Shown here: piece after piece, positions 20,634 through 32,400 of the stretch
Layout of the letters: each line of letters opens with the position of its first letter
Numbering within the stretch: position 1 is the stretch's first letter
Assembly (NCBI RefSeq): GCF_001949145.1
Contig: NW_019091423.1
Coordinates: 729,193 to 768,738, forward strand
Source of the DNA: Acanthaster planci
Taxonomy: Eukaryota > Echinodermata > Asteroidea > Valvatida > Acanthasteridae
Length of the DNA stretch: 39,546 nucleotides
Direction of reading: 5' to 3'
Notes under the pieces: model-generated
What the model was told of the DNA's origin: nothing
Seen by the model: the letters and a program-made list of their open reading frames with translations, nothing else
Database searches by the model: none
Program-made: the position numbers and the translations under genes

Positions 20634-23600
20634 GTGAGATCAAGCTAGTGTTTGTACAAACATGCATGACGATCAATGTGATCACAGTGTTCAACGTTAG
20701 AGCTTGAGGGTTCGACGTCCGCCGCCCTCCCTCCCGATCCCGACGTCGCATCTCATAGTGCTGGGGGTACATGTATAATGTATGTATGAATCACCTCTTC
20801 TAATTGGTCTGGCAATTGTCAGACCAATTGCCAAATCATGACCAAATCTAATGTTTAAGAGGCAGTTCCGTTTTAGACTTGAGGCCGTGTACACAAATCT
20901 ATGGATGTTGGTAAAAGTTGAAGGTACCGTAGCCGAAGGTAGCATTTAACATGTTTAACATTTAAACTTAAATGTCTACTCACTCACCCTCCTGTTACGA
21001 AGGATCCCTTTCTTAATGGGCTTGTCCTTTTTGCGGCCCAAAAGCGTCCAAGAAGGATTTTACTGCGAGTCAAAATTGACCCCCTTTGTATTGTAGTGAC
21101 GGTACGATGCACGTACAGTACAGTGTATGTGTTCAAGACGTGAATAGTACCATCACTACAAAGGGGGTTAATTTTGACTCGCGGTAAAATCATTTTTGGA
21201 CACTTTTGGGCCACAAAAAGGACAAGCCTAATGAGTAGGTGATGCTTGGTAACAGGGGGACGAGTGAGTGGACATTTAAGTGCTTTGCTACCACCGGCTA
21301 GGCTCTGACTACCTCCATGACCTCCGACTTTTACCAACTGCCCAAACCGATGACACTTGTCTGAACAAACTGTTTTTTAAGTAAATGCTAAGGAATTTTC
21401 TCAGCTTAATTTCACTTTTTAGGACATGTTATCACTTTCTGACAGTTGTAACATTTAATTAGTGTTGTCTGTATATGGAACTCTTTCCGTAGAGTGGTCC
21501 ATGTATTGAGCTGCTGAGTAAGGTTGATGTTAACTATTGGAGCCTTGGCGCCATATTTGTCAGAGAAATCCAAGATTTTACTCACTAAATTCAGATTTCA
21601 CCAAACACCAGGTACTTTGTCCAGTACATATGTACAGGCTTGGGGCAGGCTCAACTTCAGTGTTTGCTGTTACCGATTTACATGTACCTCCAACATTACA
21701 CTCACAATTGTAACCTAATAATCAAAAAGGAAATTTTACTCTATGAATGTGTTGTTCTTGCAGGATTCCCTCTGCCATTGCGATGACGATGTACTGAAAG
21801 CAGTTTCTGGATGTCTCGAACAAATCCTTAAAAGCATCAATGAAGAAGGGGAAACAGTTTCCATGGCAACAAAGGTTCAAAATCTGACCAAACAGTCGCA
21901 GTGTTCCATCTGTATTCAGCAAGATAAGGAAGAAGATCTCAGGTCAGATTGCATAATCAATTCCCCAAATATGACCCAGAACAACGAAGAGAAATCCGAG
22001 AGTACGTGCAACTCTGGATATTCATCTTCCGCTGTTGCTGGTGATTGTCCACTTCCAAGTTTTCTACCACATGAAGGGCCAAGATGGGTTCAGCTCAGAG
22101 ATAAGATTTCAATTGAGCCTGAGTTCCAGAAGTATGCCAACAGGGTGCGTGATGAATCCCACTGGAGCTTAGATGAGGCATTTGTAAGTTTTTGCCTTGA
22201 TAGGTAAGTTAAGGAGCATCACTAAGCTCTCAGGGTTAACACTGAGTAGGCCCTATATTTTGTTACACTAAAATGTTTTTCTCAAAGAGTTTGTTAAAGA
22301 ATCAGGGTTTCCCCCTGTTAAAGTTCTTTTTATTCTCCATCCTTGATCAGTGATTTAGATCCAGAGCCCCATCAGCTGGCATCTTACAAGAAGTAGAAAA
22401 AACCATTCAAAAAACAAAGATTTTAAAATTAGGTGAGAACATTGGGTTGCACAACAAGTTTGAAATAAATTTCCCTAGATTGATAGTAAACTTACTTATC
22501 ACCAACAGAGTTGAAGAGACTCTTGCCATTTCTGCGCAAGCTTCTGCTCGCCAGAGACCAGCAGCAGTTATACAAAAGACCAGGAATACAACAAGGAGGA
22601 AAGGTCAGCCACGCAAGTATGAAAGGTAGGTTGGTCTTAGGTCTATTCCCTTCTTGGTTACCACTGAGTCTCTCATCACAGCCTGAAAGGGAACAGCTCC
22701 TTTGTCAGGAACTCATAGGTCCATTTTTTAATGCTTGTGTTGGAACATGATGCTGTCAGCAAGAGCAAGTAATATTCTCAGCTGGTTGAACTGTTCCTAA
22801 CAAGATGTACATGTATAGACAACTGTCATAGTACATCACTTAAGATGGTTGAAGTTTCTTACACTCATCTGTAAATTATTACCATTGGATTGTTCTTAAT
22901 GTCCATGTTGTGGAACTCCAGAGGTGGCCCTCGCAGATTAAAGGACACACTTCCAAGCATTTTTTAAATAAGCTCTGACACACTATTCCCATCAAACCCC
23001 GATTAATGTGCAACTTGCTAAGTTAGGTTAAGGAGGGCTTAGTTGGCAGAATACTGCATAGACATGTTGAACTTTGATTTTAAACTGCAAATTTTAACAA
23101 TAATTATTTCAGGTTCAGAAAAGGAGATAACAAGAAGATGAATATTTGAGTCATCACCGTTGATTCACCTACAAATACTCCACATGCATCTCTGTTCTAA
23201 ATATGAAAAATTTCTTGCTGTCCTTTTGTTTCTGAGGTTTCTTAATATATGTAAATCGATCAAAACTAACCAAGATTTATTTACCTTTTTGTTCTAGAGC
23301 TCTAAATGACACCACAAGCACTCACGCAGAGAAGGCTTGTTACATCGACACAATTTTCCTTGACGATCCATTTGAAGATGATAATGATGAGGATGTCTTA
23401 TCCATGGATGATAATCCCAATGATGTAGACTATAAGCCAGTTTCTATCATTCGATATGTAAGAGTCTGAAATTTCTTCCCCTTTTGTTCACAGTTGAGCA
23501 TGCGTACTTTCAAAAATTTACTTAGACTGTGTCCAGCTTGTGTGCTTTTTGGCTATGGCTATGATTTTACCAGACACTTCACAGGCTGATGAAGAGCCCT

Positions 23601-26600
23601 AGCCATAGAAAACAGTGCCTTATGATAGAACCTTACAAATGGTTGACCCTTTGTACATAACAGCCTGGATGTTGCCAATATAAGTTACTGTCAAGCAAAA
23701 GAATTCAGTAGAATCATTGACTAAGTAATGGAATATCTTCTGTAAAATAATATTGTCCATAGTGTCATATCAACACCGACAAATGACAAAACACTAATGA
23801 GCTATGCAAGGTGTGATGAAAGTGTTGCAGACATAAAGTCAGCTTTTACATGTAACTTCTTACGTTGTATATTCTTTTAACAAATAAGACTTTACTTTGG
23901 TGCAAACAAACAGGTTAGTATGCACAGAATTGCCTTATCTTGTTTCTTGTCAGTCACACAGTGCCCTCAACTGTGTGTATTGCACTTTTCAATACTCATC
24001 TTGATTTGTGTAATCATGTCAACAGGCAAGTTTGATTAAGGACTATAGTTAACCATAGTTCAAATTATTCTGATTAAATGCACTCTAGTCCACTATGGTT
24101 TGACTAGTCTAGACATCAATTCGTGACCAGCCTACTGGGGTTGATTGCATAGTTGGTTGCCATAGCTGTTCACAGCCGTTTTTAATAGCATAGTTCAGAG
24201 AGGACCAGTTCTAAGAAAAAAGCGATCGAAAGAAAGAAAGTAAACGATCATTTTCACCATTCTTTTATTCTTTTGCCCTTGCTATGGCCACGTTTTCTCC
24301 CCACTGGAGTAAATGACCTGACAATGGTTGACTAGAATCGTTCGCACTTCAACTTCACTGCACCTGCGCAAGGTGCGTCACCGATCAACCACACATTAAC
24401 TACTGGTCTCAAACTAGTTTCAGAGACTAGCAAACTAGCATTCTTATGCAGACTCGAAAAATGTCAAGTGTTTTGTTGGTAACATCATTATATGAAGGCT
24501 GATTTACCTTGGCTTATTCTTCTTGGAGTCATCCTTTTGGCCAATGAAAATTGTCTTCTGGGGCGAATTTATTTACCCCTGTAAGCAGTGAATATAAGAT
24601 ATGAAATGCAGACTTGCATACTGGTAACACATGTCTGCTGTCCTTTCAACGAATTCCTCGCTTTCAGTCAATGCTAAAGCAACCCTCTTGTGTTTGTTTG
24701 GGAGTTTAACAATTTTATCAAACTCCTGCTTATTATCTAATTAATTGGTTCAATATCTGCATCAGAAAAAGACCCCAAGCAGAAGAATGCCCAGACGAAA
24801 CAGCACAAGATCCTCAAAGGATGAAATCATGACGGTTTCCAAGGTGATGCTGAATGATGCCAAAGATGGAGACAATAGTGGAAAAGACAAGAAACTCAAA
24901 CCAAAGAAGTCCAAACCCAAAGGGCAAAATGCCAAAGCATTGAAACCAAAGACCCACCAGGAGCCATCACGCAAGAGAGGACGACCACGAAAGCACTCGA
25001 CTGACTCACCAAGGGCTCAAGGCAAGAAAGGGCGCCCACGCCTGACCGAAGAGCAACGAATGGCAAAGAGGAAAGCCTACAATGACTCGTAAGTCTTAAA
25101 TTCATGGATTTATATTTGAAACTTTTTCTTTCTTTGCATCCCTTTCTGAGCGATGCTTTGAAATTGCAGAATAAACCTTTAGCTTCAGATCATATAAAGG
25201 TTCTGAAAAATCTATTCTTTTTGTGTGGGGGGGGTTAATTTTGAACAGCAGTATGGCACAGACTGCTTCAACCTTGCAACCTTGTACATAATTTCAAATA
25301 ATCAGGTGGCTTCCAACTGGGGATTTGAGTCTAGTCAGTCATTTTATAATGGATGGGACACTTATTGCTATTTTGCTTTGTTCTACCCGGAAGTAAATTT
25401 GTGTTTAAACAAACTCTTTGCATTGAATAGACGATATTGAGATTTTTGCTTGAAATTGATTGAGAAAAACTGATACATTCTTGAGTGGCTTCATAAGTAA
25501 GGGGAAAATAGGCAAGTGCAACAAAACAAACAACTCGTCAAAAGTAGACAGATAAAAGAGGCCATACCCTCTCAATTTCAAAGACAGAAAACTTCATTCC
25601 CTGCAATTAAACTAAGGGAAAGACATATTCAAGTGAAGTTTCCAACAGTTGAGATTTCACTCAGTTCCAACTGGAATTGGTTCTTTTAAATTATTTTAAT
25701 CTAAATTCAGTGATCTTTTAATTCAAATTGTCTAGTTTTTAGTTTAATTGTTGAAATTGGTAATTAAATAAAATAATTACATTTAATTGAAATAAGACAG
25801 TATATTGTTTTGTGGCAGACGAACGCGTATGCGATTAGAGGTCATACGTGAGGCTCTGCCAAGACTTTTTCGATGCAAAACGTGCATGGAACAGTTCACT
25901 GGAAGGGAAGACATGATATGGCATTACTTTGAGGTGCACAGACAGCAACCAATCAGTGAACAGGACTATCAAGATCCTACAAGCAGTTACAACACCTGCC
26001 AAGTGATTGATATAGCTACAGTACTCAGAGAATGCCCTGATTGCAAAGAATATGTTGAGAATATGACATACCACAATCGCAAACATCAGTCACGGAACTT
26101 CATCTGTGAAGAGTGTGGTAAATTCTTTGTGAACAGGATACGGCTCAAACTCCACATGCGCGTCCATACCATGGATCGGACTGGTGAACGGCTACACTGT
26201 GACAAGTGTGACAAGTCTTACCGTTGTATTTCCAGTCTGCAACGACATCAATTGATTCATGCCGGCAAGAAGACATATATCTGTGATCAGTGTGGGAAGG
26301 ATTTCTTCAACAGTGTTCGGCTGAGGGTCCACCGAGCTGTGCATATGAAAGAAAAACCCTATAAGTGTTCAGAATGTGGGCGGGGCTTTACCCAACTTAC
26401 CAACATGAGGAGTCACGAGAGGGTACACACAGGTGTCAAGCCGTATAAATGTGACCTCTGCCAGGATTCTTTCACCCACAAAGTCAGCTTGAAGATGCAT
26501 CAAAAGAAACAGCATGGAATTGACTGGTGGAAGGAAAATGGCAAACAGGTACGTGAACGGAAACCTGCTAAGAAGAAATCTACCAGCAAGAAATCAGAAG

Positions 26601-26815
26601 ACAAGGAAACAAGGGAGACAGAATTAGCTGGGATGAAGACCTTTGTTGATCAGCACCGTGAGGGTGTTGATGAGACTGTTGAGAATTATGAGTTTGTCAA
26701 TAACCTGATTATGCATGGCTCCAAGACGTATGCCCAACTAGAGAGTAAGACGAATGTACATGTAACTCAACCCTTCCAATCAATAATAAACCCATTTGAA
26801 AATCCATGGCATTAA
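20619..26815 (+). CDS. Zinc-finger gene A: AT-hook and seven-C2H2-finger nuclear protein
   Basis: Coding exons are 20619-20633, 21764-22203, 22509-22625, 23298-23457, 24766-25088 and 25819-26815, with intron phases 0,2,2,0,2. They join to a predicted 683-residue protein. In order it has an unnamed N-terminal module ending HEG-RW-LR...WS-DEAF-SFCLDR (about 102-152), a basic RRKGQPRKYER segment, an acidic segment and MDDNP motif (about 213-243), AT-hooks RKRGRPRK (313-320) and KKGRPRL (331-337), then C2H2 fingers. Fingers start at Cys 371, 424 (short, degenerate), 448, 479, 507, 535 and 563. The sequence after finger 7 is HGIDWWKE, followed by a Lys-rich tail. Such proteins bind DNA in the nucleus; target and direction of regulation are unknown. 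Gene B is a tandem paralogue. Exon 1 is the least certain part. The whole architecture is not one I recognise as a named family. Confidence 0.8.
20802..20829. repeat. Perfect 10-base-arm hairpin
   Basis: AATTGGTCTG (20802-20811) pairs with CAGACCAATT (20820-20829) across an 8-base loop. It lies in the first intron of gene A. Confidence 0.6.
20966..21281. repeat. Long inverted repeat (palindromic MITE) in intron 1 of gene A
   Basis: Arms of about 140 bases (about 20966-21110 and 21145-21281) are reverse complements with scattered mismatches. Shared blocks include GGCTTGTCCTTTTTG, GCGAGTCAAAATT and CCCCCTTTGTA. A short centre separates them. TTAA occurs near both tips (20968-20971 and 21276-21279), as expected of a TTAA-target, piggyBac-type MITE; that class is an inference. 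There is no coding content beyond a shadow frame. Confidence 0.75.
21462..21488 (+). repeat. Solo copy of the 30440-30600 foldback arm
   Basis: GTGTTGTCTGTATATGGAAC and the next seven bases match 24 of 27 bases of the arm at 30440-30466 (reverse complement). It lies about 300 bases before exon 2 of gene A. A copy lies in the same intron of gene B, so it may also be a remnant of the gene duplication. Confidence 0.5.
21764..22203 (+). CDS. Zinc-finger gene A, coding exon 2 (N-terminal module)
   Basis: Acceptor GTTCTTGCAG ends at 21763 and donor GTAAGT starts at 22204 (phase 2). The last 50 or so residues, from LPHEG to FCLDR, closely match gene B exon 2. The Ser/Gln/Glu-rich stretch between the start and this module is poorly conserved. 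Confidence 0.85.
22509..22625 (+). CDS. Zinc-finger gene A, coding exon 3 (basic segment)
   Basis: Acceptor CACCAACAG, donor GTAGGT. The frame runs VEETLAISAQ and ends RRKGQPRKYER, nearly identical at both ends to gene B exon 3 (VEEILSVAKQ...RRKGQPKKYER). It is a likely nuclear-localisation or DNA-contact segment. Confidence 0.8.
23298..23457 (+). CDS. Zinc-finger gene A, coding exon 4 (acidic segment)
   Basis: Acceptor TTTTTGTTCTAG, donor TAT/GTAAGA (phase 0). It encodes DDPFEDDNDEDVLSMDDNPN and then DVDYKPVSIIRY, conserved in gene B exon 4. A stop follows immediately if the intron is retained. Confidence 0.8.
24766..25088 (+). CDS. Zinc-finger gene A, coding exon 5 (AT-hooks)
   Basis: Acceptor CTGCATCAG, donor GTAAGT (phase 2). 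Lys/Arg/Pro-rich. It contains one canonical AT-hook core (RKRGRPRK) and a second, KKGRPRL. AT-hooks bind the minor groove of AT-rich DNA. Confidence 0.85.
25819..26815 (+). CDS. Zinc-finger gene A, last coding exon (seven C2H2 fingers)
   Basis: Acceptor TTTTGTGGCAG, ends TAA at 26813-26815. It holds all seven fingers. Fingers 3-6 have standard C-X2-C-X12-H-X3-H spacing, finger 2 is shortened to X9, and fingers 1 and 7 have X4 between histidines. The linker between fingers 3 and 4 is lengthened (TMDRTGERLH). Confidence 0.92.
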
Positions 26816-27740
26816 TAAGTGAGATAAGGTATGTTGCTGCCAAATTCTAACCTACCCTCCCAGAACCTACAAAATCCACCAGGAGTTTTGCAGGCAAATG
26901 GAAGTACATGCAGCAGTTATTTTACATGAGACTTGATGAGTCCTGAAACTTTATGAGCGCCCTATTGGTTTTCTGTACAGAGGATGATTTCAAAGGACTC
27001 AGGAACGCTCTGATCAGTGTATGTGGAGTATTGGGATTAATCCAATCTCTGCTAATTGAAGCAAGTAGCCTGCAAGCAAGTTATGCGTGCTTGATTGGCT
27101 TCATGTTTGTTATCGCATATTCTGCTGTAATTTGCTAGTTATACAGAACTAATTTTCTATGCATATTCACTACTAAGCTACAAAATACACATTTGCTGCA
27201 AAAATATTGATATTATATTCTTTGTGAATACTTGTACCGAGTAGCTTATTCGTAGAGATACAGCAAAGGCATTGGTTTCAGGTCTCTGTCAGTGATTATA
27301 AGCTTTCAAATTAAAAAGAGTAGATGTTACAGTTGTACATCAAGTACTTCAGATATTGCCAACATTCATATGTTTGTTGCATGCTTTGGTTACAGGTTTG
27401 TTAATAAAAATATCGATCATAGCTTCAATTCATTGAAATTGTGTATAAACAAGACATTGCTTGGTGTTAAAACCTTGATGGTTTCAGTATGTTCTAAACA
27501 AATGTAATTATTGGGCTAAGCTCTTCTACCAAAGATTTTATATGTTCTGATGTTGCCATCAAATTATTTTCTTAACATAAGGAAATAACATCTGCTATAT
27601 ACAGTGAATTTAATATTAGGGAATATTTCTTGTATTTTTGTGTTGTATTTTGTGTACTGTTTTCACATTTGTTCTTAATTATTATCTGTATTGTTTCAAG
27701 CTACTATATGCACAACTACTTGAGTAAAACAAAATAAAAT
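26816..27740 (+). other. Presumed 3' UTR of zinc-finger gene A
   Basis: AT-rich sequence after the stop. It contains AATAAA-type signals, the last at 27733-27738. A 61-codon hydrophobic frame at 26953-27138 has no support as a gene. Confidence 0.5.
27733..27738 (+). terminator. Candidate polyadenylation signal, gene A
   Basis: AATAAA about 920 bases after the stop codon of gene A, in an AT-rich context. An earlier AATAAA occurs near 27402. Confidence 0.35.
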
Positions 27741-29424
27741 ATTAATTTTTATTGCTAGTATACATTTGTACAACAGTAACTGTGTATCAAAACTGATAAG
27801 TTCATATGATTTTTCTTAATCGTGATTTTACTTTTGTTTTTGTTCATATTATAAAAACGTTTTTATGAGACATAGAAAACTAAAATTACTTATACCGACT
27901 TCAGTGCCCCGATGTGAAATATTTTATTAGTAATTACATAGATTGGTCATTTCATTGAAAAATGTAACAAGAAAATACATGTATAGTTTGTAAGCCAGAC
28001 AGTGAGACTCAGCAAAAATGGTACCACACCTACTTCAGGTGTTCATGGTCCGTGCTGAATCAAATGTAAGAGAAGTTATAAAACAATATTGGGATCCAGA
28101 AAACTGGAGCAGATTATGACAGCCAGTGTTGAACAGATCTTGGCCACTTCTTAGACCTGCTGATATGCACGGTTGGCCCTTAACAGCACTTTCAGGGATA
28201 GATCCGCCCCAGCATTTTACTCCCATGGGGGCCCAAGCTACCCTAGCCTGTATGGTTTTGTTTTACAAAGAAGAAATACAATGTAATAGAAATTACAGTG
28301 TTGAAGGTTAACACACATGTACCTGTACCTTTTTGCAGAACAAATCAGTGAAATGGATGACACCAGGTATTTTAAAACTTGTATTATGCTTGTTTTAACC
28401 TTTTATTTTGCTCTTCAAATTATCTTCACTGGGTGCTTGCCATCTGAAAGTCCTGCCGTTAGAACAGGGTTGAGACTTTACTCATGTTTTTGCAAAGAAG
28501 TTGGATCAAACATAAAATGAGTGTCGTAACAGGAAATACTATTCTTGTACAATTTGATTATTCAACTCAAGAAATATTTTAAGATGTTGCAGATTATTAC
28601 TACTTATAGTGAAAATGATTTTACTAACTGTGAAACAGTGGTTTGTTTTTAAATGTGCATTATAAATTCAAGAAATTCAGAAATAAATTTTGTGTTGGTG
28701 CTACTGTTTACCAATAAAATTGGTCAAACATTGCTCCTCTTCTCTCTCTCTGTCGATCATTCTACAATCTTAGAAAAAAATGGAATAAATAAAATGTCAA
28801 ATGACAATGCATGGAATATTCCATTTAATGATTAGTTACAAAGTTTGTCCAGATCTTGGAGGCTTTCACAAATAAATATACAGAATTGTGAAATACCAGC
28901 TGTCTTCAACATTTTAGAAACGGTGGGAGATGGGGACACACACTCTCCCAATCCTCATTTCCGCCCCCGGCCCTCCCCTTGGATTCCCACATCACAAAGA
29001 CGCGCCAGCCCCCAACCTGCCGCCCCCTACATCAGTTCTCTGTAAATGTTCCATTGCTTTGCTATTTGTCCCAGTTTGGCCTGGAAGCAAGGACCATGGT
29101 ATTTTTAGGGTATCAACACTCTTCTCTTCGGTTTTGTTGCAAAGTGGAAGTACAAACAATCTAGAATATATTGTGAATTATAATTACTTTTTATTTACAT
29201 TTATTAAGTTTTTTGAGTGGGTTCACTTACATGTATGATGATTCGCGCGTATTGTTCCAACCCTCCCTTGAGGGCGCTGTTCCATAATGTGACAAGAGCT
29301 AGAGCTGAAGTCTCTGTAATCTTAGACGTGTAAAATGACGTTGAAAGAGTAAAAATAAACGTCTCCTGACCTCGATTCCTGAGCAAAACCCTGTTTCAGA
29401 AGTAGCCTACTCTGACATATAGCC
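27741..29424. other. Intergenic region between zinc-finger genes A and B
   Basis: No coding exon is supported. A C-rich patch at about 28935-29035 (CCGCCCCCGGCCCTCCCC) stands out from the AT-rich surroundings about 400-490 bases before the proposed ATG of gene B. It could belong to the promoter. A CT-rich microsatellite-like run lies near 28736-28751. Confidence 0.4.
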
Positions 29425-29433
29425 ATGGAAGAG
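29425..29433 (+). CDS. Zinc-finger gene B, proposed coding exon 1
   Basis: GCCATGGAAGAG is followed by donor GTGAGA at 29434. It encodes Met-Glu-Glu, phase 0, in a strong start context, mirroring the tiny first exon of gene A. It is supported by signals and by analogy only. Confidence 0.4.
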
Positions 29434-32400
29434 GTGAGAGATAGAATCGAATTAGTTTCACTTTTATGCAGGCAATGGCTGGAACTCACACCCACTGTTG
29501 TCAAGCTCAAACTGCTACTGTAGACGGTGTTTATCATTTATCAATCATGACTCCCAGGCTGCTGTGCATGTAAACCCTGAAAGGCCTAGTCCGACTTTGG
29601 AATTTACAGGCAAGGAGTTCTGTTCACTGGCAAGTGGCATCACTTATTTTCCCCTGCAATGGTTTACCAGCCATCAGAAAGTGATCAAATGTCTTACATC
29701 ATCCTACTATAATCCCGAGTAATACTACTTAGCTGGGAAAATATTAAAACATTTACAATAAATTACATATAGAAAACACTTGGAATTTTTCTGACCAGTC
29801 TTAGTTAGGACAGGGCCCTAGGGATCATCATGTTTGTGCACAGTGTGTCAACTGATGAGCTCAATTGCAGAGTACCCCGCCATCCGGCATGATCAACCTC
29901 GTGACCAGGTAGAAGTCAAATAAACTGTTACAATCTTTCTCATGGGATTTTTTACCTTGTACCCATGTAACCAGTCATTCCAGGGGTCCTTTTTTGGATT
30001 GATGGGATATTCTGCAATGACTCCTTTTTTACATTTAAATATCAAAGGCTTTTGGCTGATGAGCTGGCTGCTACCGTACTTGGTTTCATGTCACCTAGTC
30101 CAGCACTGGACAATTAGATCTTACATGTATCTCTCTGCTGTAACTTAGTGATGATGCAGACATGACACTGGATGGCTTGTAACCACTTTTGAACCACTAA
30201 GTTTGCAATGAAATACGATATGGTGGTTTTCATTTGTTTTAGTACTAATAGTGTTCTGCCAAAATTCCGCCAACATTAGCAAGAATACCATGGCCCTGGC
30301 ATTCCATACTGGTATTTGCCCGTATTCTAGTATTTATAGATCACCAGTCAATACTGCTTGGTATTTAAAAAAACAAACAACACTATTTAGTAATACCGAA
30401 ATACCATCCAAGCCTAATTTAGAATAAGTAAATTCTTCCGGAAAAAGTTCCATATATGGACAACACTAATAATTCAATAGTCAATATAGGGAAGAAAACT
30501 TTGAAGAATTTACTTAGAAAATACTTTCATTTTTTTCAGACAAGTCTCATAGGTTTGTGCATAGGGGCATCAAGTGTTGTCTGTACATGGAGCTTTTTCC
30601 ATAATTCCTTGGGCCACGTTTTTAGAAAATATATCACAGCTCTATGTGTGCTTTGCAAATATCCCAAACGAACTTCTTGTGTGAAGACTCATTAATGTAC
30701 CTGTTTTAGACTTCACAGAGAGTAGACACTCACAAAAATTGAACACATTTTCAACTTTAATAACTTGGCAATCAGAATACTTACACTAGTATACATGTAC
30801 ATGTAACATCAGAGCAAGGCTCCCATAGCAAATCATTCATAGCTTAATGAAGGTTTTCAATTGGTAAAAGTACTTTGTATTTGAATTTATTTGTTTGTCC
30901 TTGATAAAAGGAAGAAACAGTGTCTGAGTGCTCTTTCTTGACCATATTCTGTTGTTATTTAAGGATCCAAATTCATTGCTGCAAAATGAGGAAGATGTTG
31001 CCATGACTGCTGCCTCCGGTGCTTTGCAAGAAATCTTAGACACAATCGAATCCCAAGATGTGTTTCTGCCATCTTCATCGCCTGTTGATGACTCACATCC
31101 TGCCCTCAAGACAAACCAAGGAAGTCAGGAATCCTGCGGTTTATCTGAGGAACCAATCACCTTGGCTGAACAGCCAGCCAGGGATAACCAAGGGACAATT
31201 GATCAAGTGGGAGATTCAAACTCAAATATTTGTGGAGATGAAGAAATGTCATCATTGCTGTTGCCACATGAAGGTTTGAGGTGGACCAAACTCCGAAAGC
31301 AGGTTGTGGTTTTGCCACTTTTTCAAGAGTATATGAGACGGACTGAAGATGATACCTTCTGGAGTATTGATGAGGCATTTGCTAGCTTCTGTCTTGATCG
31401 GTGAGCCTTATTTCAATTTTGTTTACACTTATTACCAGCTTTTAAGTGAATTATCCTGACCCCCCAAGTTTTTTTCAGCTAGAAACTCTGTAAAAGGCAA
31501 CAATGTACAAAAGATTGTCAAAGTGAGATGGATGCTTGCTCAGTGATCAATTCTCAACCCTCCCCAAAGCTTAACCCCGACCCCAATTCTGCTACCACAC
31601 TACTGAACCCCAAAACATCCAACAGCAAGTAAACTGTGCAGCAGGCTGAACCCAACAATACCCAACGGTGGATATTGTTGGGTTCAGCAGGCACCTCCCA
31701 GGCCCAGCAAAATCCAACTTGTATTATACTGTTCAAACCTTCTGTATGTACCCAACAAAAAACAACAGTGCAATGTGTATTTTTTTTTCAAATTTATACA
31801 GCAGTTATGTATTTCTGTATAACTCACCAATTTCTTTCATGAAGAGCACAATCCTACATTCATATGAAGTTGATTTGGAATCAGATGCATTATGTACCAG
31901 CCCAGCAATGCAGTAACCCCCAGCAGCTAGATAAGTCTACAATGCTGAATCCAACAACATGCAACAGCTCTGACTTGAAGATAAACAGTGCCACCTGACT
32001 GACCTCAGCAATATCCAACAGTGTTTTGTACTGATGTACGCAGCTGAACCCAACAGAACACAACTACTTAAAAACCCAATTGGGCTCTGTTGGGTTTAGC
32101 GTGGTTAGGGTAAATGGCAAGAGCCCTAGTCTGCCAGCCATCACAGTGTCCAATGCTAGTATTATTCAACTAACCACTTTTGTCATAGGATTGGTAATTG
32201 GTGCCATACATACAACAGCTCTGACTTGATTGGTGCCATAGTATTATTCAACTAACCACTTTTGTCATGGGATTGGTAATTGGTGCCAAATATAAGAAGA
32301 TCCTGCGAATTGTGGATTTGTTGTACTTTGCAGTATTCAGCATGATTAAGGTTAATTGATTTTTTTCTACACTTTCTTTATTGGTTTGCTTTGTTCACAT

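Noticed and set aside
20984-21337. 117-codon minus-strand frame
   Set aside because: It is a by-product of the long palindrome at 20966-21281, reading through both arms.
26953-27138. 61-codon hydrophobic frame after gene A
   Set aside because: It lies in the presumed 3' UTR, has no counterpart after gene B, and no promoter or splice context.
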